55,927 nt of DNA, taken from the NCBI GenBank assembly GCA_016936575.1, contig JAFGXQ010000192.1:1-55927 (forward strand), given 5' to 3'. Position numbers and translations under genes: made by a program. The notes under the pieces were generated by a model. That model saw only the letters and a list, made by a program, of their open reading frames with translations. It was not told the DNA's origin and ran no database searches. Below, piece by piece: positions 50,433 through 55,927 of this stretch; positions within the stretch are counted from its first letter, which is position 1, and each line of letters starts with the position of its first letter. Source of the stretch: Deltaproteobacteria bacterium (GTDB lineage: Bacteria; Myxococcota_A; Polyangia; JAAYKL01).

Positions 50433-52547
50433 ATGGCTCAATTTGGTGAACTGTCGATTATCGCGACCGCAGTGATTACGCTTGCGGCATCTATACTTTG
50501 TCTTTGGAAAAAAGAGGACCGTTACGTTGACGCAGCGCGACGTTTATTTGCTTCCGCAGCCCTGATGGGAACAGTGGCAGCGATTGTGCTGGTGTTTCTG
50601 CTGGTCACTCACGATTATCGTGTGACCTATGTTCGCGGGTATGCCGATCGCACCATGTCGCTCGGATTTCTGGTGACCGCGCTCTGGGGAGGACAACAGG
50701 GGTCTCTGATGTTCTGGGCGGTGCTGCAATCGTGGTTTGCAGCCGCCATGGCGTTTTGGCTGCATACAAAGGACCGCGACGTGTTTCGGACGTCCATGGG
50801 CGTAATGGGAGCCATCGCCATTTTTTTCTGGCTGTTGGTGCTTACACAATCGAACCCGTTTACGCTGAACGGCGAAGACCCACTGACCAGTTTCGGTATG
50901 AATCCGTTGCTGCGCAATCCATACATGGTGTTTCACCCGCCCACATTGTTTATCGGTTTTGCCGGGTTCTCGGTGCCGCTCAGCGTGGCCATCGGCGTGT
51001 TGGCAACCGGAAAAATTGAATCCGATTGGTTGTCTGCGCTTCGGCCGTGGGTGCTGTTCGCGTTTATTTTTCTCAGCATCGGAAATATTCTCGGCATGGT
51101 TTGGGCATATGAAGAATTGGGCTGGGGCGGCTACTGGGGATGGGACCCGGTTGAGAATGCGTCGTTAATGCCCTGGTTCACAGCCACCGCGTTGGTTCAC
51201 TCCATGATGGCGGAGCGCCGGTGGGGAATTTTTCGTCGCTGGAATCTCTCGCTGATTGTAGTGACCTATTTACTTACACTGTTCGGTACCTTTCTGACCC
51301 GCAGCGGTGTGATTCAGTCGGTGCACGCGTTCAGCGAAGCCACTGAAGGTCCATATTTGCTGGGGGCCATTATTGCCGTGCTGGTCGGGTACATTTATCT
51401 GCTGAGTATCCGGTTCAAGGCGCTTGCCCCGAACCAGACTTACGACACCTGGAGCAAACAGTGGATGTTTGAAGTCACCAACTGGCTGTTTGTGGTGTCG
51501 GTGTTGTTTGTGGGAATCGCCACCATGTGGCCGCTGTTTGTGGAAGTGTTCAAGAACGAAAAAGCCACGGTAACCCCCGCGTTTTTCAATAAGTGGATGG
51601 TACCGATCGGCCTTACTTTGTTTGCAACCATCGGCGCATGTACCCTGTTACCCGGCGGCAAATCGTCGCTGTCAGGCGAACGCAAAAAGCAACTGTTGAT
51701 GCAGGTGGGGGCGTTGACCGGATTGGCGGTGGTTTCGGGATGGCTGGTGGGACAGCGGCCGTCTCTGGGGGGCGCCATGTCGGTGGCGCCGGCGATTGCG
51801 GCGGGCCTGGCGGTGTTTGTGGCGGGCGCACTGCTCATTCAGATTCGAAAGAGCTACCTTGGCGGCAATATTGTGCGACTGGGCGGGCAGTTGGTGCATC
51901 TTTCTGTGGTGCTGATGTACATCGGGTTTACCGGGGGAGGGCTTGTCAGCGAGCGCCAGGCCAATATGGGGCGCGGTGAGTTCATGTACATCGATGATGC
52001 CAAAGTGACCTTCATGGGGTTGCGCACCGATGTGAATCACGAACGAGAAGCGGTGTTCGCTGACCTTGAGGTGGCGTATAAAGACGGGCATGTGCAGGTG
52101 GTTTCACCGGCCCGATATCTGTATCATTCTCATCCGAAACAGCCCACCAGCGAAGTGACCATTCTCACCAACCCGGCCAGGGATCACTTTTTCATTCTGG
52201 GTGAAACCGAGTTTCGCAAAAATCGCGCGGTGATTAAGGTGTTGGTGAATCCGTTGGTGTTTTGGATATGGGTGGGAGGTGTTTTACTCGTTATCGGCAC
52301 GCTGCTTGCCATGCGAAAAGGCGGGCTGCGCGAGTTGCTGGAGATGAACCGGACGCTGCGCCGACAGATCGTGCCGCTCGGCATCGGAATGGTCGTGGGC
52401 GGCGGTGTGCTCAGTGTTGGTATTCTGTGGCATGGGGTTTCAGGCGGTGTTGTATTTCTGGGGGCGCTCGCGCTGGTTGTCGCTTTCTGGATGGCCGCTC
52501 GTTCGGTGATGCCCCCATCGGCCTCGCCGCAGAAAGATGAGAACTGA
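50433..52547 (+). CDS. ccmF: Cytochrome c maturation heme lyase CcmF
   Basis: 704 residues with about 14 hydrophobic segments. It joins heme to apocytochrome c in the periplasm within the system I complex. 'LWGGQQGSLMFW' (85-95) and the heme-binding WWD-type motif 'WGGYWGWDPVENASLMPW' (231-248) are both intact; 'VFHPPTLFIGFAGF' is also typical. The length is a little above E. coli CcmF. It leads a ccmF-ccmA-ccmB block; ccmC, ccmD, ccmE and ccmH are not in the window. Confidence 0.95.
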   Translation: MAQFGELSIIATAVITLAASILCLWKKEDRYVDAARRLFASAALMGTVAAIVLVFLLVTHDYRVTYVRGYADRTMSLGFLVTALWGGQQGSLMFWAVLQSWFAAAMAFWLHTKDRDVFRTSMGVMGAIAIFFWLLVLTQSNPFTLNGEDPLTSFGMNPLLRNPYMVFHPPTLFIGFAGFSVPLSVAIGVLATGKIESDWLSALRPWVLFAFIFLSIGNILGMVWAYEELGWGGYWGWDPVENASLMPWFTATALVHSMMAERRWGIFRRWNLSLIVVTYLLTLFGTFLTRSGVIQSVHAFSEATEGPYLLGAIIAVLVGYIYLLSIRFKALAPNQTYDTWSKQWMFEVTNWLFVVSVLFVGIATMWPLFVEVFKNEKATVTPAFFNKWMVPIGLTLFATIGACTLLPGGKSSLSGERKKQLLMQVGALTGLAVVSGWLVGQRPSLGGAMSVAPAIAAGLAVFVAGALLIQIRKSYLGGNIVRLGGQLVHLSVVLMYIGFTGGGLVSERQANMGRGEFMYIDDAKVTFMGLRTDVNHEREAVFADLEVAYKDGHVQVVSPARYLYHSHPKQPTSEVTILTNPARDHFFILGETEFRKNRAVIKVLVNPLVFWIWVGGVLLVIGTLLAMRKGGLRELLEMNRTLRRQIVPLGIGMVVGGGVLSVGILWHGVSGGVVFLGALALVVAFWMAARSVMPPSASPQKDEN

Positions 52548-52552
52548 AGCGA

Positions 52553-53251
52553 ATGGAATCGTCGCGCATCATCGGCAAAGTGGTGGTCTCTGAAGTGACC
52601 AAACTGTTCGGCGCCAAACGGGCGCTCTGCAATGTGTCGCTTGATGTGTCGCCGGGGGAAGTGGTCGCGCTGATTGGTAAAAACGGCGCCGGAAAGTCTA
52701 CGCTGCTTTCGATTTTATCCACAATGATGAAACCCACGTTCGGCACGGTTCAGATAAACGGTGCGCCGGCTACAGCGGAGAGCCGCGCGCACATCGGATA
52801 TTTGTCACACAAACCGTTCGTCTATCCGGAGCTGTCGTGTGAGGAAAATCTGAAGTTGTTCGCGTCTTTGTACAATGTGGGCGATGACGCGGTGCAAAAA
52901 ATGAAAACCCAGTTTCGCCTCGATGAATTTTTTTCCAATCGCCCGGTGGGTGTATTGTCGCGAGGTCAGTTGCAGCGGGCGGCATTGGCGCGCACGCTGT
53001 TGGCCGCCCCCGATGTGCTGCTGCTGGATGAACCTGCGTCTGGACTTGATCGAGGGGCCATCGGGCTGATTGAACAGTTGGTGGCCGAACACCGGGACAA
53101 GGCCGGCATCACGTTTATTGTTTCTCATGACCCCGCCCTGGTGGCCGAGGTGAGTACTCGTGTGGTGTTGTTGCAGATGGGGGAAGTCGCTCATGAAACA
53201 GGGCGATGTTCCAGCGACGACATTCTTACCATGCTGGTGGAGGGCGTTTAA
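52553..53251 (+). CDS. ccmA: Heme exporter ATP-binding protein CcmA
   Basis: 232 residues. It is an ABC ATPase: Walker A 'GKNGAGKST' at 42-50, signature 'LSRGQLQRAALARTLL', Walker B 'VLLLDEPASGLD' and switch 'IVSHDPAL'. With CcmB and CcmC it powers release of heme-loaded CcmE in cytochrome c maturation. It starts five bases after ccmF, and its TAA shares one base with the ccmB ATG (TAATG). CcmA is preferred over a generic ABC exporter because of the CcmF and CcmB neighbours. Confidence 0.92.
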   Translation: MESSRIIGKVVVSEVTKLFGAKRALCNVSLDVSPGEVVALIGKNGAGKSTLLSILSTMMKPTFGTVQINGAPATAESRAHIGYLSHKPFVYPELSCEENLKLFASLYNVGDDAVQKMKTQFRLDEFFSNRPVGVLSRGQLQRAALARTLLAAPDVLLLDEPASGLDRGAIGLIEQLVAEHRDKAGITFIVSHDPALVAEVSTRVVLLQMGEVAHETGRCSSDDILTMLVEGV

Positions 53252-53928
53252 TGAATTTGTGGAAATCGGCCTGGTGCATTTTTCAAAAAGATATGCTGAT
53301 TGAACGCAAGAGTAAGCAAATCGTGACGTCAACATTTGTGTTCGCTTTACTGGTAGTTGTATTGTGTGCGTTTGCATTTGATTTGAATAAAGCCGATTCC
53401 GTTCGCACCGGCGCCGGGGCACTGTGGATTGCCATCTGTTTTTCGGGCGTATTGGCCATCAGTCGCAGTTATCTGAAGGAGCGAGAGATGGGGGTGTGGA
53501 GCGGGTTGTTGCTCTCGCCCGCATCGAAAACCGGGTTTTATCTCGGTAAAATAATGGGCTTGATGACGTTTCTAACTATTATCGGTTCGTTGTTGATTCC
53601 TATTGTGGAATTGTTTTTTCATACGCCGCTGCTCGAAAATTTGAATGTGGTCGCACCCACACTGCTGCTCGGTATTCTCGGTTTCTGCGCGGTGGGTGCG
53701 CTGTTCGGCGCGATGATTGTTCGCACTTCCGTGAGGGATTTGGTACTGGGGGTGGTGTTGCTGCCGCTGGTGTCTCCGATTTTGATATTGTGCGCCAAAG
53801 CCACGCAGGCGGCGGTGTCTTCGGGAACAGCGGGAGCGGCATGGGAGTATCTTCGTTTGGTGGTGGTCATCGATGTTCTGTTCGTCGCCATCGGCATGTG
53901 GCTGTTTGAACCGTTGATGGAAGACTGA
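53251..53928 (+). CDS. ccmB: Heme exporter membrane protein CcmB
   Basis: 225 residues with about six membrane segments, the normal size. 'FQKDMLIERKSKQI' at the N-terminus and 'WIAICFSGVLAISRSYLKER' followed by 'GLLLSPASKTGFYLGK' match CcmB. It forms the membrane part of the CcmAB transporter. The ATG at 53251 overlaps the ccmA stop; an upstream in-frame ATG at 53206 lies inside ccmA and is unlikely. Confidence 0.93.
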   Translation: MNLWKSAWCIFQKDMLIERKSKQIVTSTFVFALLVVVLCAFAFDLNKADSVRTGAGALWIAICFSGVLAISRSYLKEREMGVWSGLLLSPASKTGFYLGKIMGLMTFLTIIGSLLIPIVELFFHTPLLENLNVVAPTLLLGILGFCAVGALFGAMIVRTSVRDLVLGVVLLPLVSPILILCAKATQAAVSSGTAGAAWEYLRLVVVIDVLFVAIGMWLFEPLMED

Positions 53929-53938
53929 AAAACAGCGG

Positions 53939-55768
53939 TCAGGCTGGTCGTTTTGCACTTGCCGGTGTGCTGGTCAGCGGCGGTATTCCCTGCGTCGGAA
54001 CCACAGGGAGTGAAATAGTAAATGTGGTTCCCTTTCCCGGTGTGGATTGCGCAAGCAAAGTGCCGCGATGGTTGTTGGCTACAATAAAGTACGATACGCT
54101 GAGCCCCAGACCGGTTCCTTCTCCCACCGGCTTGGTGGTGTAGAAGGGCTCAAAGATACGTTTTCGGTTTTCTTCGGACATGCCGGGGCCGTTGTCTTCG
54201 ATTTCAATTATGACTTCGTCGGTTGTCGGGTTTGCGTACACACGTAAGGTGAACTGCGCTTCGTTCTGAATAAACGCGTCTCCTTTTTCGTGCATCGCTT
54301 CGGCGCCGTTTCGAAGGATATTTAGAAACACCTGTTGAATTTTCGTGGGAACACAATACACACTCGGGGTGTCCTCGCTGTATTTTTTTCGAACTTTAAT
54401 CTGTTTCACATCGTAGTGTTTTTTCAGACTGAAATCACTTTGGGCCAGTTCCAACGTTCGGTCCAACAGCAACGGGATGTTTTCAGGAATGAATTCGTCA
54501 TTGCTCATTCTGGCGAAGCGCAGCATGTTGGTGATTATTTCGGAGGCGCGTTGACCGGTGATTCGAATGCAGTGAAGAGATTCCAATAATTTTCGGTGAT
54601 CCAGAAACTGCGATAATTTTTCTTTATCGATACCGATTTGGTCAATTGCCTTTCGGGTTTTCGGTGAGTCCAGGTTTCCGAACCGCTCTTGAAGTACCTG
54701 AGCGTTCTGCATCATTCCCGACAGCGGATTGTTCAATTCGTGTGCAATGCCGGCCGCGAGCCCACCGACGGACAGCATTTTTTCGCTTTGCACCAGAATT
54801 TCGTCGGCACGTTTTCGCTCGGTAATGTCCCGAACCGCGGCAATGACCTGTTTTTCATCTTCAATTTCTGAATACCGTAACGTGACTTCCACCCAAAAGA
54901 GTTCCCCATTTTTTTTTCGGGCCTGCCATTCGAAGGTCAGAGGGCCGTCACTTTTGGCCAGCTGTATCTTCTGAGGGATGACATCGGGTGTATACGGTGG
55001 AGCGTTCGATGAGAACCGGATAGGTCCATCGGGGTTATTCACAATATCGTCGCGGTTGCATTGGTACATGGCCAACATGGCGTCGTTTACATCAATAGCG
55101 ATGCCGGTTTCTGCATCATGAATGAAAACGGCGTCGCTGGACGCGTTGAAAATTGTGCGATATTTCTGCTCACTTTTCAGTATCTGACTGAATGCATCCG
55201 CCATTTTTTCTGTGATGCTTTTCAGGGCGACTCTTGCAAGCAATGTCAGCAGAATGAAAATCGCCAGAATGGACGCCCATGCCGTGGTTGATGTGCCGTA
55301 AACTGAAATATCTGTGATCGGTTGAACCCAATGCTGGGTAATGGAAACGCCGAACGCCAGTAGAATAACCCCGTTGAACGCGGCATACAGGGTTCCGAGT
55401 TGTATTCCAATCATGATGAACGAGAGAAAACTCCCTCCTATCAGCATAATGTGGCCGGCGCCCACCAAGCCGAAATAGAAAATGCCGGCCGTACCCATTG
55501 CGCTCCAGAACGCCAGTAGTAGACCCGCTTTGAAAAAGAAGGGCAATTTGCGGCGATAGACAGCGATACTGATGGTGAGCACGCCTGTGAGAAAGTGAGT
55601 AAAGGCCAGATCGACAGATTCTCCGTGGGTAAATCGCCATATGGATATTCCCCATAAAAGCGGCACAATGATAGCCGCGTACAGCCAGATTTGGTCGGTG
55701 ATCTGTTCCCGCACATGTTTCAGTGCGGATGCGAATTCAGGTCGGTTTGGGGTCTGGGTTTGGGTCAC
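53939..55768 (-). CDS. Membrane PAS-domain sensor histidine kinase
   Basis: 609 residues. Residues about 28-182 contain five or six hydrophobic segments, a membrane sensor without a periplasmic loop domain. A PAS domain follows at about 198-320 ('YRTIFNASSDAVFIHDAETG'), then a HisKA helix with phospho-acceptor His343 ('AAGIAHELNNPLSG') and an ATPase domain with 'NILRNGAEAM', 'IEDNGPGMS' and 'GTGLGLSVSYFI'. The signal is unknown. No response-regulator gene lies beside it, so it is an orphan in this window. Converges with ccmB, 10 bases apart. Confidence 0.93.
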   Translation of the reverse strand: MTQTQTPNRPEFASALKHVREQITDQIWLYAAIIVPLLWGISIWRFTHGESVDLAFTHFLTGVLTISIAVYRRKLPFFFKAGLLLAFWSAMGTAGIFYFGLVGAGHIMLIGGSFLSFIMIGIQLGTLYAAFNGVILLAFGVSITQHWVQPITDISVYGTSTTAWASILAIFILLTLLARVALKSITEKMADAFSQILKSEQKYRTIFNASSDAVFIHDAETGIAIDVNDAMLAMYQCNRDDIVNNPDGPIRFSSNAPPYTPDVIPQKIQLAKSDGPLTFEWQARKKNGELFWVEVTLRYSEIEDEKQVIAAVRDITERKRADEILVQSEKMLSVGGLAAGIAHELNNPLSGMMQNAQVLQERFGNLDSPKTRKAIDQIGIDKEKLSQFLDHRKLLESLHCIRITGQRASEIITNMLRFARMSNDEFIPENIPLLLDRTLELAQSDFSLKKHYDVKQIKVRKKYSEDTPSVYCVPTKIQQVFLNILRNGAEAMHEKGDAFIQNEAQFTLRVYANPTTDEVIIEIEDNGPGMSEENRKRIFEPFYTTKPVGEGTGLGLSVSYFIVANNHRGTLLAQSTPGKGTTFTISLPVVPTQGIPPLTSTPASAKRPA

Positions 55769-55927
55769 GGTGCGGTAGTCTCAGCGTTGTTTTTCTGTTG
55801 TACAAGCATATGAATTTGCTCGATTTTAAATTTTTGATGTTTCCCTAAATGTAGTTCGTTTTGTTTCGTGTGCAAGGCGTACTGGTGGGGGCGGTTCACA
55901 GCGCACTGAACTCGTAATTTCAATATA
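55769..55927. other. Upstream region of the histidine kinase, cut by the window end
   Basis: 159 bp with no recognisable gene; it should hold the kinase promoter. Nothing distinctive was seen. Confidence 0.3.

Overview
The window reads as a chromosomal piece from a Gram-negative, roughly 50% GC bacterium. LpxC (lipid A), large outer-membrane barrels ending in aromatic residues, more than ten predicted lipoproteins, Lgt and a system I cytochrome c maturation block (CcmF-CcmA-CcmB) all indicate two membranes. Acidic Asp/Ser/Thr stalk lipoproteins, VWA lipoproteins with a canonical DNSGSM site and C-x-DG-x-DND-type motifs, a VIT/VWA protein and a formylglycine-enzyme-like lipoprotein are features I associate with Myxococcota, Bradymonadota and related former Deltaproteobacteria. 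That placement is inference; no rRNA or tRNA gene was seen.

Layout. 160-7763 (minus): a tightly packed six-gene operon encoding a GH5-type mannanase lipoprotein, two lipoproteins, two paralogous outer-membrane barrels and a third lipoprotein. It is divergent from 7948-10414 (plus), a GPH-type sugar symporter and a GH130 phosphorylase. Together these look like a complete beta-mannan capture, uptake and phosphorolysis locus built without SusC/SusD, and this is the best candidate for an undescribed system here. 10780-15808: a fused PyrB-PyrI aspartate carbamoyltransferase facing a dapA / Na-Pi transporter / lgt operon. 16062-22668: two large VWA lipoproteins. 22734-28963: a geranylgeranyl-reductase-like flavoprotein facing a zinc-ribbon/TPR protein, SppA and LpxC operon. 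29178-34060: a stalked FGE-like lipoprotein, a CDF metal exporter, hisB, hisD and a secreted SRPBCC protein.

34196-41063 is the accessory-looking part: a lipoprotein with a 143-residue Asp/Ser/Thr stalk, an AAA/DUF4143 ATPase with a C9 tract, a collapsed CBM6 pseudogene fragment, an RRM protein, a B12-type radical SAM enzyme and a lipoprotein with tandem CBM6 domains. 41283-44130 holds a HAD phosphatase, lysC with a hairpin-bearing leader, and nth. 44160-48468 (minus) is a redox cassette: an epimerase-like SDR, a flavoprotein reductase with its own rubredoxin domain, and a CrtISO/retinol-saturase-like flavoprotein with an unrecognised C-terminal domain. 48637-50217 is a GH10 xylanase on a 139-residue stalk. 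50433-53928 is ccmF-ccmA-ccmB, and 53939-55768 is a membrane PAS histidine kinase.

Taken together the window suggests a plant-polysaccharide degrader that anchors its enzymes and binding proteins on the outer membrane as lipoproteins, some on long acidic stalks. Housekeeping genes for pyrimidine, lysine, histidine, lipid A and lipoprotein synthesis are interspersed. No CRISPR array, insertion sequence, integrase or phage gene was found.
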